This document shows, piece by piece, positions 26,701-39,137 of a DNA stretch of 64,000 bases. The DNA lies in contig JARWKL010000007.1 in the NCBI GenBank assembly GCA_029961685.1, forward strand, positions 19,477,013-19,541,012, given 5' to 3'. A program made the position numbers and the translations under genes. The DNA is from Aristolochia californica (taxonomy: Eukaryota > Streptophyta > Magnoliopsida > Piperales > Aristolochiaceae). The notes below the pieces were generated by a model. That model did not search any database. It was not told the DNA's origin and was given only the letters and a program-made list of their open reading frames with translations. Each line of letters starts with the position of its first letter. The stretch's first letter is position 1.

Positions 26701-27165
26701 TTTTTAAAACATGTGCAGAAAAAATCTCCTTCATGTAAAATTCCAAGCTTAATAGGGTTGGACTAATGGAATTTCCCAAACATGGATAACAAAAATTTTG
26801 TGTTCATTTGTGGTGAGTGAATATATATTTTTTATTTACATTAGTTATTATTTTAAATATTTTCCACACATCAACTATAAAATTTTTGTTTTGTTGTGAT
26901 GTTTTTTGCCTTTTTTGTTTACGGGATGATGGTGGAGCGAAATCTCAAAGTTCTGATTTAAGAAAAAAGTGTACATCTAAAATGGAAATTCACAATGCAC
27001 AAATGTAGAGAGAGATATTTCCAAAGAGTGTCTGTATGTTTTAGGGATCGTATGCACTTTTTCGTTTTTATATCTAAGGTTTTGCAATCGTCGGGAAACG
27101 GGGGAGGCGGGCAATTTTTAACTGAGTGTTGACTTCAAATCCATAAGTCATTTCTTAAAAGAATA
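23796..27165. repeat. HOR copy 12, expanded: A-B-B-B-C
   Basis: Units start at 23796 (A), 24470, 25144 and 25817 (three B) and 26490 (C), total 3,370 bp. Each has a clear counterpart at 15063-17759. The C unit here continues with a full C tail, unlike its partner. Confidence 0.92.
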
Positions 27166-28494
27166 TATCCCGTTATGCATTAAAAATCACTTTATAATCA
27201 TCTATGATTGTTAGCTCAACTTTTTGAATATGGGCAAAATAATGGCTTGTTTGACTCGGGCAAATATCCCACCACACGTTCACTTCAGAATTTAATGAGC
27301 GTTTGTTATTCTCTTTAAAAGCTTTGGATCCATAGGTAGTTTGAATCTTTAACATGTTTGTGGCATGCATATCCATTTTTAAAACATGTGTAGAAAAAAT
27401 CTCCTTCATGTAAAATTCTAAGCTTAATAGGGTACAAACTAATGGAATTTCCCAAACATTGATAACAAAACTTTGGTGTTCATTTGTCTTGGGTGAATAA
27501 ATTTTCTTTATTTATATTTTTTTATTGTTTTAAATTTTTTCCATACATCAACTATAAAATTTTCATTTTGCTGTAAGCTTTTTGCCTTGTTTGATTTCGG
27601 GATGAAGGGAGAGCGAAAAGTCAAAGTTTTGATTTAAGAAAAAAGTGTACATCTAAAATGGAAAAGCACAATGCACTATTGTAGGGAGAGATAATTCCAA
27701 AGAAAGTCTGTAATTTTTAGGGATTGTAAGCTCTTTTAAGTTTTTATATCTCAAGTTTTGCAATCGTCGGGAAAAATTGGTGGTAGAGGATTTTTAACTG
27801 AGTGTTGAATTGCAATCCATAATTCATTTCATACAAAAATATAGCCCGTTACGCATGATAAATCACTTTAAAATCGTCTATGATTGTTAGATAAAATTTT
27901 TTAAAATGGGCAAAATAATGACTTATTAGACTCGGGTAAATATCCCACCGCACGGTCACTTAAGAATTTAATGAGCGTTTGTTATTCACTTTAAAAGTTT
28001 TGGATCCATAGGTCATTTGAATCTTTAACATATTTCAAGCATCCATATCCATTTTTAAAACATGTGTAGAAAAAATCTCCTTCATGTAAAATTCCAAGTT
28101 TAATAGGGTTGGACTAATGGAATTTCCCAAACATGGATAACAAAAATTTTGTGTTCATTTGTGGTGAGTGAATAGATATTTTTTATTTACATTAGTTATT
28201 ATTTTAAATATTTTCCACACATCAACTATAAAATTTTTATTTTGTTGTGATCTTTTTTGCCTTATTTGTTTACGGGATGAAGGGGGAGCGAAAATTCAAA
28301 GTTCTGATTTAAGAAAAAAGTGTACATCTAAAATGGAAATGCACAATGCACAAATGTAGAGATAGATATTTCCAAAGATTGTATGTATGTTTTAGGGATC
28401 GTATGCGTTTTTTCGTTTTTATATCTAAGGGGGAGGCGGGCGATTTTTAACTGAGTGTTGACTTCAAATCCATAAGTCATTTCTTACAAAAATA
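27166..28494. repeat. HOR copy 13, irregular: (A/C/B hybrid)-C
   Basis: Units start at 27166 and 27842. The first begins as A (GTTAGCTCAACTTTTTGAA), changes to C-like at about 27420 (AAGCTTAATAGGGTACAAACTAATGG), then to B by about 27485 (CTTGGGTGAATAAATTTTC, TTGCCTTGTTTGATTTCGGG). The C unit is 653 bp with the 22-bp tail deletion at about 28430. Confidence 0.87.
28429..28432. other. 22-bp internal deletion junction, copy 2
   Basis: The sequence is CTAAGG directly followed by GGGAGGCGGG. It matches the junction near 19015 and marks descent from the same event. The CENP-B-like patch is absent from this unit. Confidence 0.85.
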
Positions 28495-29166
28495 TAGCCT
28501 GTTACGCATGACAAATCACTTTAAAATCATCTATGATTGTTAGCTCAACTTTTTGAATATGGGCGAAATAATGGCTTGTTTGAGTCGGGCAAATATCCCA
28601 CTGCACGTTCACTTGAAAATTTAATGAGCGTTTGTTATTCTCTTTAAAAGCTTTGGATCCATAGGTCATTTGCATCTTTAACATGTTTCAAACATGCATA
28701 TCCATTTTTAAAACATGTGTAGAAAAAATCTCCTTCATGTAAAATTCCAAGCTTAATAGGGTTGGACTAATGGAATTTCCCAAACTTGGATAACAAAACT
28801 TTTGTGTTCATTTGTGGTGTGTGAATAGATATTTTTATTTGCATTAGTTATTATTTTAAATATTTTCCACACATCAACTATAAAATTTTTATTTTGTTGT
28901 GATCTTTTTTGCCTTTTTTGTTCACTGGATGAAGGGGGAGCGAAAACTCAAAGTTCTGATTTAAGAAAAAAGTGTACATCTAAAATGGAAATGCACAATG
29001 CACAAATGTAGAGAGAGATATTTCCAACAGAGTCTGTATGTTTTAGGGATCGTATGCACTTTTTCGGCTATATATCTATGGTTTCGCAATCGTCGGGAAA
29101 CGGGGAAGGTGGGCGATTTTTAACTGAGTGTTGACTTCAAATCCATAAGTCATTTCTACAAAAATA
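28495..29166. repeat. Single hybrid unit: A head, C body and tail (duplicate)
   Basis: This is the near-identical partner of 19081-19753. It has an A head, B-like TTTGCATC and TTCAAACATG in the middle, C body and tail, then another A head. Confidence 0.87.
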
Positions 29167-31728
29167 TAACCCGTTACGCATGACAAATCTCTTTACAATC
29201 ATCTATGATTGTTAGCTCAACTTTTTGAATATGGGCAAAATAATGGCTTGTTTGACTCGGGCAAATATCCTACCGCACGTTCACTTGAGAATTTAATTAG
29301 CGTTTGTTATTTTCTTTAAAAGCTTTGGATCCATAGGTCATTTGAATCTTTAACATGTTTCTGCCATGCATATCCATTTTTAAAACATGTGTAGAAAAAA
29401 TCTCCTTCATGTAAAATTCCAAGATATTAGTTTTGGACTAGTGGAATTTCCTATAGTTGGATAACAAAACTTATGCGTTCATTTGTGGTGTGTGAATAAA
29501 TTTTCTTCGTTTAATTTTTTTATTGTTTTAAACTTTTTCCGTACATCAACTATGAAATTTTCATTTTGCTGTGATCTATTTGCCTTTTTTGTTTACAGGA
29601 TGAACAGAGAGCGAAAAACTCAAAGTTTTGATTTAAGAAAAATGTGTACATCTAAAACAGAAATGCACAATGCACAAACGTAGAGAGAGATAATTCCTAA
29701 GAGTGTCTATAATTTTTAGGGATTGTCAGCACCTTTTCGTTTTTATATCTCAGGTTTTGCAATCGTCGGGAAAAATGAGTTGCAGAGGATTTTTAACTGA
29801 GTGTTTAATTGCAATCCATAAGTCATTTCATACAAAAATATAGCCCGTTACGCATGATAAATCACATTACAATCATCAATGATTAATTATGTCAGCTTTT
29901 GGCAAATGGGCAAAATAATGGCATGTTTGACTCGGGTAAATATCCCACCGCAAGTTCACATGAGAATCTAATGAGCGTTTGTTATTCTCTTTAAAAGCTT
30001 TGCATCCATATAAAAACTAGTAGAATATTCCAAAATTGGCAAATTTTCTTTATTTATATTTGTTATTGTTTAAATTTTTTTCCATACATCAACTATAAAA
30101 TTTTCATTTTGTTGTGAGCTTTTTGCCTTGTTTGTTTTCGGGATGAAGAGAAAGCGAAATGTCAAAGTTTTGATTTAAGAAAAAGTTTACATCTAAAATG
30201 GAAAAGCACAATGCACAATTGTAGGGAGAGATAATTCCAAAGAGTGTCTGTAATTTTTTGGGATTGTAAGCTCTTTTTAGTTTTTATATCTCAGGTTTTG
30301 CAATCGTCGGGAAAAGTTTGTGGCAGAGGATTTTTAACAGAGTGTTGAATTGCAATCCATAAGTCATTTCATAAAAAAAAATAGCCCGTTACGCATGGTA
30401 AATCTCTTTACAATCATTTATGATTGTTAGATCAAATTTTTGAAAATGGGCAAAATAATGACTTTTAGACTCGGGTAAATATCCCACCGCACGTTCACTT
30501 GAGAATTTAATGAGCGTTTATTATTCTCTTTAAAAGCTTTGGATCCAGAGGTCATTTTAATCTCTAACATGTTTCAAGCATGCATATGCATTTTTAAAAC
30601 ATGTGTAGAAAACAACTCCTTCATGTAAAATTCCAAGCTTAATAGGGTTGGACTAATGGAATATCCCAAACTCTCATAACAAAACTTTTGTGTTCATTTG
30701 TGGTGTGTGAATAAATTTTCTTCATTTAATTTTTTTATTGTTTTAAACTTTTTCCGAACATCAACTATGAAATTTTCAATTTGCTGTGATCTATTTGCCT
30801 TTTTTGTTTACGGGATGAAGGGAGAGCGAAAAACTCGAAGTTTTGATATAAGAAAAATGTGTACATCTTAAACAGAAATGCACAATGCACATATGTAGAG
30901 AGAGATAATTCCTAAGAGTGTTTATAATTTTTAGGGATTGTCAGCACCTTTTCGTTTTTATATCTCAGGTTTTGCAATCGTCGGGAAAAATGAGTTGCGG
31001 AGGATTTTTAACTGAGTGTTGAATTGCAATCCATAAGTCATTTCATACAAAAAAATAGCCCGTTACGCATGATAAATCACATTACAATCATCTATGATTA
31101 ATTATGTCAACTTTTTGCAAATTGGCAAAATAATGGCATATTTGACTTGGGTAAATATCCCACCGCAAGTTCACATGAGAATCTAATGAGCGTTTGTTAT
31201 TCTCTTTAAAAGCTTTGCATCCATAGCTTATTTGCATCTTTAACATGTTTCAAACATGCATATCCATTTTTAAAATATGTGTGGACAAAATCTCTTTCTT
31301 GCAAAATTCCAAGCTATTAGGGTTAAACTAGTGGAATTTCCCAAAATTGGATAACAAAACTTTTGTGTTCATTTGTGTTGGGTGAAGAAATTTTCTTTAT
31401 TTTTATTTTTTGTTGCTTTAAATTTTTCCATACATCAACTATAAAATTTTCATTTTGTTGTAGGGTTTTTGCCTTGTTTGTTTTCGGGATGAAGGGAGAG
31501 CGAAAAGTCAAAGTTTTGATTTAAGAAAAAAGTGTACATCTAAAATGGAAAAACACAATGCACAATTGTAGGGAGAGATAATTCCAAGGAGTGTCTGTAA
31601 TTTTTAGGGATTGTATGCTCTTTTTAGTTTTTATATCTCAGGTTTTGCAATCGTCGGGAAAAATTGGTGGTAGAGGATTTTTAACTGAGTGTTGAATTGC
31701 AATCAATAAGTCATTCCATACAAAAATA
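29167..31728. repeat. HOR copy 15, irregular: A-B(deleted)-(C/A hybrid)-B
   Basis: Units start at 29167 (A), 29841 (B, only 541 bp), 30382 (C head, A tail) and 31056 (B). The C/A switch is between GTTGGACTAATGG (30650s) and GTGAATAAATTTTCTTC (30705-30725), at the right end of the segmental duplication. A B unit therefore follows a C head, and the next head at 31729 is A. Confidence 0.87.
30008..30045. other. Two adjacent deletions in a B unit (~132 bp lost)
   Basis: TTTGCATCCATA joins AAAACTAGTAG, and a few bases later CAAAATTGG joins CAAATTTTC. In the partner unit at 20428 about 95 bp (roughly 20598-20694) and about 36 bp (roughly 20723-20758) fill these gaps. The B dyad CATGTTTCAAACATG is lost. 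Confidence 0.82.
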
Positions 31729-33749
31729 TAGCCCGTTACGCATGATAAATCACTTTTCAATCATCTATGATTGTTAGCTCTACTTTTTGAATATGGGCAA
31801 AATAATGGCTTGTTTGACTCTGGCAAATATCCCACCGCACGTTCACTTGAGAATTTAATGAGCGTTTGTTATTCTCTTTAAAAGCTTTGGATCCATAGGT
31901 CATTTGAATCTTTAACATGTTTCTAGCATGCATATCCTTTTTTAAAACATGTGTAGAAAAAATCCCCTTCCTGTAAAATTCCAAGATATTAGTTTTGGAC
32001 TAGTGGAATTTCCCAAACTTGGATAACAAAACTTTTGTGTTCATTTGTGGTGTGTGAATAAATTTTCTTCATTTACTTTTTTTATTGTTTTAAACGTTAA
32101 CCATACATCAACTATGAAATTGTCATTTTGCTGTGATCTATTTGCCTTTTTTGTTTACGGGATGAAGGGAGAGCGAAAAACTCGAAGTTTTGATTTAAGA
32201 AAAATGTGAACATCTTAAATGGAAATGCACAATGCACATATGTAGAGAGAGATAATTCCAAAGATTGTCTGTAATTTTTAGGGATTGTAAGCACCTTTTC
32301 GTTTTTATATCTCAGGTTTAGCAATAGTCGAAAAAAATGGGTTGCGGAGGATTTTTAACTGAGTGTTGAATTGCAATCAATAAGTCATTTCATAAAAAAA
32401 TATAGCCTGTTACGCTAGATAAATCACATTATAATCAACTATGATTAATTATGTCAGCTTTTTGCAAATGGGCAAAATAATGGCATGTTTGACTCGGGTA
32501 AATATCCCACCTCAAGTTCACTTGAGAATTTAATGAGCGTTTGTTATTCTCTTTAAAAGTTTTGCATCCATAGCTCATTTGCATCTTTAACATGTTTCAA
32601 ACATGCATATCCATTTTTAAAACATGTGTGGACAAAATCTCTTTCTTGCAAAATTCCAAGCTATTAGGGTTAAACTAGTGGAATTTCCCAAAATGGGATA
32701 ACAAAACTTTTGTGTTCATTTGTGTTGGGTGAATAAATTTTCTTGATTTATATTTGTTGTTGCTTTAAATTTTTCCGTACATCAACTATAAAATTTTCAT
32801 GTTGTTGTAGGCTTTTTGCCTTGTTTGTTTTCGGGATGAAGGGAGAGCGAAAAGTCAAAGTTTTGATTGAAGAAAAAAGTATACATCTAAAATGGAAAAG
32901 CACAATGCACAATTGTAGGGAGAGATAATTCCAAAGAGTGTCCATAATTTTTAGGGATTGTAAGCTCTTTTTAGTTTTCATATCTCAGGTTTTGCAATCG
33001 TCAAGAAAAATTGGTGGCCGAGGATTTTTAACTAAGTGTTGAATTTCAATCCAAAAGTCATTTAAACAAAAAATATAGCCCGTTACGCATGATAAATCAC
33101 TTTACAATCATCTCTGATTGCTAGATCAAATTTTTGAAAATGGGCAAAATAATGACTTGTTAGGCTTGGGTAAATATCCCACCGCACGTTCACTTGAGAA
33201 TTTAATGTGCGTTTGTTATTCTCTTTAAAAGCTTTGGATCCATAGGTCATTTGAATTTTTAACATGTTTCAAGCATGCATATCCATTTTTAAAACATGTA
33301 AAGAAAAAATCTCCCTCATGTAAAATTCCAAGATTAATAGGGTTGGACTAATGGAATTTCCCAAACATGGATAAGAAAACATTTGTGTTCATTTGTGGTG
33401 TGTGAATAGATATTTTTTATTTACATTAGTTATTATTTTAATTATTTTCCACACATCAACTATAAAATTTTTATTTTGTTGTCATCCTTTTTGCCTTTTT
33501 TGTTTACGGGATGAAGGGGGAACGAAAACTCAAAGATCTGATTTAAGAAAAAAGTGTACATCTAAAATGGAAATGCACAATGCACAAATGTAGAGAGAGA
33601 TATTTCCAAAGAGTGTCTGTATGTTTTAGGGATCGTATGCACTTTTTCGTTATTATATCTAAGGTTTTGCAATCGTCGGGAAACGGGGAGGCGGGCGATT
33701 TTTAACTGCGTGTTGACTTCATATCCATAAGTCATTTCTTACAAAAATA
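31729..33749. repeat. HOR copy 16: A-B-C
   Basis: Units start at 31729 (A), 32403 (B, anchor TAGCCTGTTACGCTAG) and 33076 (C). The C unit shares TAATGTGCGTTTG, TATTTTAATTATTTTCC and TTGTCATCCTTT with the C unit at 34423. Confidence 0.92.
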
Positions 33750-35097
33750 TAGCCCGATACGCATGACAAATCACTTTACAATCATCTATGATTGTTAGCT
33801 CAACTTTTTAAATGTGAGCAAAATAATAACTTGTTTGACTCGGGCAAATATTCCACAGCACGTTCACTTGAGAATTTAATGAGCGTTTGTTATTCTCTTT
33901 AAAAGCTTTGGATCCATAGGTCATTTGAATCTTTAATATGTTTCTGGCATGTATTCCATTTTTAAAACATGTGTAGAAAAAATCCCCTTCATGTAAAATT
34001 CCAAGATACTAGTTTTGGACTAGTGGAATTTCCCAAACTTGGATAACAAAACTTTTGTGTTCATTTGTGGTGTGTGAATAAATTTTCTTCATTTACTTTT
34101 TTTATTGTTATAAACTTTTTTTCGTACACCAACTATGAAATTTTCATTTTGCAGTGATCTATTTGCCTTTTTTGTTTACAGGATGAAGGGAGAGCGAAAA
34201 ACTCGAAGGTTTGATTTAAGAAAAATGTGTACATCTAAAACCGAAATGCACAATGCACATATGTAGAGAGAGATAATTCCAAGAGTGTCTGTAATTTTTA
34301 GGCATTGTAAGCACCTTTTCGTTTTTATATCTCAGGTTTTGCAATCGTCGGGAAAAATGGGTTGCGGAGGATTTTTAACTGAGTGTTGAATTGCATTCCA
34401 TAAGTCATTTCATTCAAAAATATAGCCCGTTACGCATGATAAATGACTTTACAATCATCTATGATTACTAGATCAAATTTTTGAAAATGGTCAAAATAAT
34501 GACTTGTTAGACTCGGGTAAATATCCCACCGCACGTTCACTTGAGAATTTAATGTGCGTTTGTTATTCTTTTTAAAAGCTTTGGATCCATAGTTTATTTG
34601 AATCTTGAACATGTTTTAAACATGCATATCCATTTTTAAAACATGTGTAGAAAAAATCTCCTTCATGTAAAATTCAAAGCTTAATCGGGTTGGACTAATG
34701 GAATTTCCCAAACTTGGATTACAAAACTTTTGTGTTCATTTGTGGTGTGTGAATAGATATTTTTTATTTACATTAGTTATTATTTTAATTATTTTCCACA
34801 CATCAACTATAAAATTTTTATTTTGTTGTCATCCTTTTTGCCTTTTTTGTTTACGGGATGAAGGGGGAGCGAAAACTCAAAGTTCTGATTTAAGAAAAAA
34901 GTGTACATCTAAAATGGAAATGAACAATGCACAAATGTACAGAGAGATATTTCCAAAGAGTGTCTGTATGTTTTAGGGATCGAATGCACTTTTTCATTTT
35001 TATATCTAAGGTTTTGCAATTGTTGGGAAACGGGGGAGGCGGGCGATTTTTAACTGAGTGTTGACTTTAATTCCATAAGTCATTTCTTACAAAAATA
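33750..35097. repeat. HOR copy 17, contracted: A-C
   Basis: Units start at 33750 (A) and 34423 (C), total 1,348 bp; B is missing. The A tail (GGGTTGCGGAGG near 34370) leads straight to a C head. Since the C units at 33076 and 34423 share private variants at an offset of 1,347 bp, a two-unit exchange is the simplest origin. Confidence 0.9.
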
Positions 35098-35771
35098 TAG
35101 CCCGTTACGCATGACAAATCACTTTACAATCATCTATGATTGTTAGCTCAACTTTTTGAATATGGGCAAAATAATGGCTTGTTTGACTCGGGCAGATATA
35201 CCACCGCACATTCACTTGAAAATTTAATGAGCGTTTGTTATTCTCTTTAAAAGTTTTGGATCCATAGGTCATTTGAATCTTTAACTTGTTTCTGGCATGC
35301 ATATCCATTTTTAAAACATGTGTAGAAAAAATCCCCTTCATGTAAAATTCCAAGATATTAGTTTTGGACTAGTGGAATTTCCCAAACTTGGATAACAAAA
35401 CTTTTGTGTTCATTTGTGGTGTGTGACTAAATTTTCTTCATTTAATTTTTTTATTGTTTTAAACTTTTTCCGTACATCAACTATGAAATTTTCATTTTGC
35501 TGTGATCTATTTGCCTTTTTTGTTTACGGGATGAAGGGAGAGCGAAAAACTCGAAGTTTTGATTTAAGAAAAATGTGCACATCTAAAATGGAAATGCACA
35601 ATGCACATATGTAGAGAGAGATAATTCCGAAGAGTGTCTGTAATTTTTAGGGATTGTAAGCACCTTTTAGTTTTTATATCTCAGGTTTTGCAATCGTCGG
35701 GAAAAATGGGTTGCGGAGGATTTTTAACTGAGTGTTGAATTGCAATCCATAAGTCATTTCATACAAAAATA
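35098..35771. repeat. Class A unit, example
   Basis: Class A across the array: head GTTAGCTCAACTTTTTGAATA; TTGACTCGGGCAAATATCC; usually GGATCCATAGGTC; CATGTTTCTGGCATG; then GATATTAGTTTTGGACTAGTGG with a SpeI-like ACTAGT; GAATAAATTTTCTTC; GAAAAACTCGAAGTTTTG; ACATATGT; GCACCTTTTCG; and the tail GGGAAAAATGGGTTGCGGAGG. This copy is 674 bp and typical except that AAGCTTTGG reads AAGTTTTGG and GAATAAAT reads GACTAAAT. Confidence 0.9.
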
Positions 35772-36445
35772 TAGCCCGTTACGCATGATAAATCACATTA
35801 CAATCATCTATGATTAATTGTGTAAGCTTTTTGCAAATGGGCAAAATAATGGCATGTTTGACTCGGGTAAGTATCCCACCGCAAGTTCACTTGAGAATGT
35901 TATGAGCGTTTGTTATTCTCTTTAAAAGATTTGCATCCATAGCTCATTTGCATCTTTAACATGTTTCAAACATGCATATCCATTTTTAAAACATGAGTGG
36001 ACGAAATCTCTTTCTTGCAAAATTCCAAGCAATTAGGGTTAAACTAGTGGAATTTCCCAAAATTGGATAACAAAACTTTTCTATTCATTTATGTTGGGTG
36101 AATAAATTTTCTTTATTTATATTTGTTGTCGTTTAAAATTTTTTCCATACATCAACTACAAAATTTTCATTTTGTTGTAGGCTTTTTGCCTTGTTTGTTT
36201 TCGGGATGAAGGGAGAGCGAAAAGTCAAAGTTTTTATTTAAGAAAAAAGTGTACATCTAAAATGGAAAAGAACAATGCACAATTATAGGGAGAGATAATT
36301 CCAAAGAGTGAATGTAATTTTTAGGGATTGTAAGCTCTTTTTAGTTTTTATATCTCAGGTTTTGCAATCGTCGGGAAAAATTGGTGGCAGAGGATTTTAA
36401 AATGCGTGTTGAATTGCAATCCATAAGTCATTTCATACAAGAATA
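35772..36445. repeat. Class B unit, example
   Basis: Class B across the array: ATGATTAATTATGTCAGC; TTTGACTCGGGTAAATATCC with CGCAAGTTCAC; TTTGCATCCATAGCTC (no GGATCC); CATGTTTCAAACATG; GTGTGGATGAAATCTCTTTC; AAGCTATTAGGGTTAAACTAG; GTGTTGGGTGAATAAATTTTC; TTGCCTTGTTTGTTTTCGGG; GCACAATGCACAATTGTAGG; GTAAGCTCTTTTTAG; and the tail GGGAAAAATTGGTGGCAGAGG. This copy has ATTAATTGTG in the head and ACAATTAT in place of the palindrome. Confidence 0.9.
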
Positions 36446-37119
36446 TAGCCCGTTACACATGATAAATCACTTTACAATCATCTATGATTGTTAGATCAGA
36501 TTTTTGAAAATGGGCAAAATAATGATTTGTTAGACTCGTGTAAATATCCCACCGCACGTTCACTTGAGAATTTAATGAGCGTTTGTTATTCTCTTTAAAA
36601 GCTTTGGATCCATAGGTCATTTGAATCTTTAACATGTTTCAAGCATGCATATCCATTTTTAAAATATGTATAGAAAAAATCTCCTTCATGTAAAATTCCA
36701 AGCTTATTAGGGTTGGACTAATGGAATTTCCCAAACTTGGATAACAAAACTTTTGTTTTCATTTGTGGTGTGTGAATAGATATTTTTTATTTACATTAGT
36801 TATTATTTTAAATATTTTCCACACATCAACTATAAAATTTTTCTTTTGTTGTGATCTTTTTTGCCTTTTTTGTTTACGGGATGAAGGGGGAGCGAAAACT
36901 AAAAGTTCTTATTTAAGAAAAAAGTGTACATCTAAAATGGAAATGCACAATGCAAAAATGTAGAGAGAGATATTTCCTAAGAGTGTCGGTATGTTTTAGG
37001 GATCGTATGCACTTTTTTGTTTTTATATCTCATGTTTTCAATCGTCGGGAATCGGGGGAGGCGGGCGATTTTTAACTGAGTGTTGACTTCAAATCCATAT
37101 GTCATTTTTTACAAAAATA
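36446..37119. repeat. Class C unit, example
   Basis: Class C across the array: GTTAGATCAAATTTTTGAAAA; TGACTTGTTAGACTCGGG; GGATCCATAGGTC; CATGTTTCAAGCATG; AAGCTTAATAGGGTTGG then GACTAATGG (no ACTAGT); GTGAATAGATATTTTTTA; TATTTTCCACACATC; GTGATCTTTTTTGCC; AAAGTTCTGATTTAAG; GTATGTTTTAGGGATCGTATGC; and the GC-rich tail GGGAAACGGGGGAGGCGGG. This copy is 674 bp and has a one-base change in the GC-rich tail (GGGAATCGGGGG). Confidence 0.9.
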
Positions 37120-39137
37120 TAGCCCGTTACGCATGACAAATCACTTTACAATCATCTATGATTGTTAGCTCAACTTTTTGAATATGGAAAAATAATGGGT
37201 TGTTTGACTCGGGCAAATATCCCATCGCACGTTCACTTGAGAATTTAATGAGCGTTTGTTATTCTCTTTAAAAGCTTTGGATCCATAGGTCATTTGAATC
37301 TTTAACATGTTTCTGGCATGCATATCCATTTTTAAAACTTGTGTAGAAAAAATCCCTTTCATGTAAAATTCCAAGATATTAATTTTGGACTAGTGGACTT
37401 TCCCAAACTTGGATAACAAAACTTTTTTGTTCATTTGTGGTGTGTAAATAAATTTTATTCATTTACTTTTTTTATTGTTTTAAACTTTTTCCGTACATCA
37501 ACTATGAAATTTTCAATTTGCTGTGATCTATTTGCCTTTTTTTTTACGGGATGAAGGGAGAGCAAAAAACTCGAAGTTTTGATTTAAGAAAAATGTGTAC
37601 ATCTAAATCGGAAATGCAGAATGCAAATATGTAGAGAGAGATAATTCCAAAGAGTGTCTGTAATTTTTAGGGATTGTAAGCACCTTTTCATTTTTATATC
37701 TCAGGTTTTGCAATCGTCGGGAAAAATGGGTTGCGAAGGATTTTTAATTGAGTGTTGAATTGCAATCCATAAGTCATTTCATTAAAAAATATAGCTCGTT
37801 ACGCATGATAGAACACATTACAATCATCTATGATTAATTATGTCAGCTTTTTAAAAATGGGCAAAATAATGGCATGTTTGACTCGGGTAAATAGCCCACC
37901 GCAAGTTCACTTGAGAATTTAATGAGCGTTTGTTTTTCTCTTTAAAAGCTTTGCATCCATAGCCCATTTGCATCTTTAACATGTTTCAAACATGCATATC
38001 CATTTTTAAAACATGTGTGGATGAAATCTCATTCTTGCAAAATTCCAACCTATTAGGGTTAAACTAGTGGAATTTCCAGAAATTGGATAACAAAACTTTT
38101 GTGTTCATTTGTGTTTGGTGAATAAATTTTCTCTATTTTTATTTGTTATTGTTTTAAATTTTTTCCATACATCAACTATAAAATTTTCATTTTGTGGTAA
38201 GCTTTTTGCTTTGTTTGTTTTCGGGACGAAGGGAGAGTGAAAAGTCAAACTTTTGATTTAAGAAAAAAGTGTACATTTAAAATGGAAAAGCACAATGCAC
38301 AATTGTAGGGAGAGGTAATTCCAAAGAGTGTCTGTATATTTTAGGGATTGTAAGCTCTTTTTAGTTTTTATATCTCAGGTTTTGCAATCGTCTGGAAAAA
38401 TTGGTGGCAGAGGCTTTTTAACTGAGTGTTGAATTACAATCCATAAGTCATTCCATACAAAAATATAGCCCATTACGCATGATAAATCACTTTACAATCA
38501 TATATGATTCTTAGATCAAATTTTTGAAAATGGGAAAAATAATGACTTGTTAGACTCGGGTAAATATCGTACCGCACGTTCACTTGAAAATTTAATGAGC
38601 ATTTGTTATTATCTTTAAAAGCTTTGGATCCATAGGTCATTTGAATCTTTAACATTTTTCAAGCATGCATATCCATTTTTAAAACATGTGTAGAAAAAAT
38701 CTCCTTCGTTTAAAATTCCAAGTTTAATATGGTTGGACTACTGGAATTTCCCAAACTTGGATAACAAAACTGTTGTGTTCAGTTGTGTCTGTGAATAAAT
38801 ATTTTTTATTTACATTAGTTATTATTTTAAATATTTTCCACACATCAACCATAAAATTTTTATTTTGTTGTGTTCTTTTTGGCGTTTTTTGTTTACGGGA
38901 TGAAGGCGGAGCGAAAACTCAAAGTTCTGATTTAAGAAAAAAGTGTACATCTAAAATGGAAATGGACAATGCACAAATGTAGAGAGAGATATTTCCAATG
39001 AGTGTCTGTCTGTTTTAGGGATCGTATGCACTTTTTTTTTTATATCTAAGGTTTTACAATCATCGGGAAACGGGGGAGGCGGGCGATTTTTAACAGAGTG
39101 TTGACTTCAAATCCATAAGTCATTTCTTCCAAAAATA
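37120..39137. repeat. HOR copy 19: A-B-C
   Basis: Units start at 37120 (A), 37792 (B) and 38466 (C). The A head lost two bases at ATATGGAAAAATAATGG. The C head has ATCGTACCGCACG for ATCCCACCGCACG. Confidence 0.92.

Larger units (their letters stand above)
22247..30710. repeat. Segmental duplication, copy 2 (about 8.5 kb)
   Basis: This is the partner of 13510-21430. It holds one unit more (an A-headed unit from 27166) and has two adjacent deletions totalling about 132 bp in the B unit at 29841. Shared rare states include the 22-bp C-tail deletion, the A/C hybrid unit, the triple B run and the altered anchor TAGCTTGTTACGC (16413 and 25144). Confidence 0.88.
35098..37119. repeat. HOR copy 18: A-B-C
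   Basis: Canonical 2,022-bp copy with units at 35098, 35772 and 36446; its three units serve as the class examples above. Confidence 0.93.
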
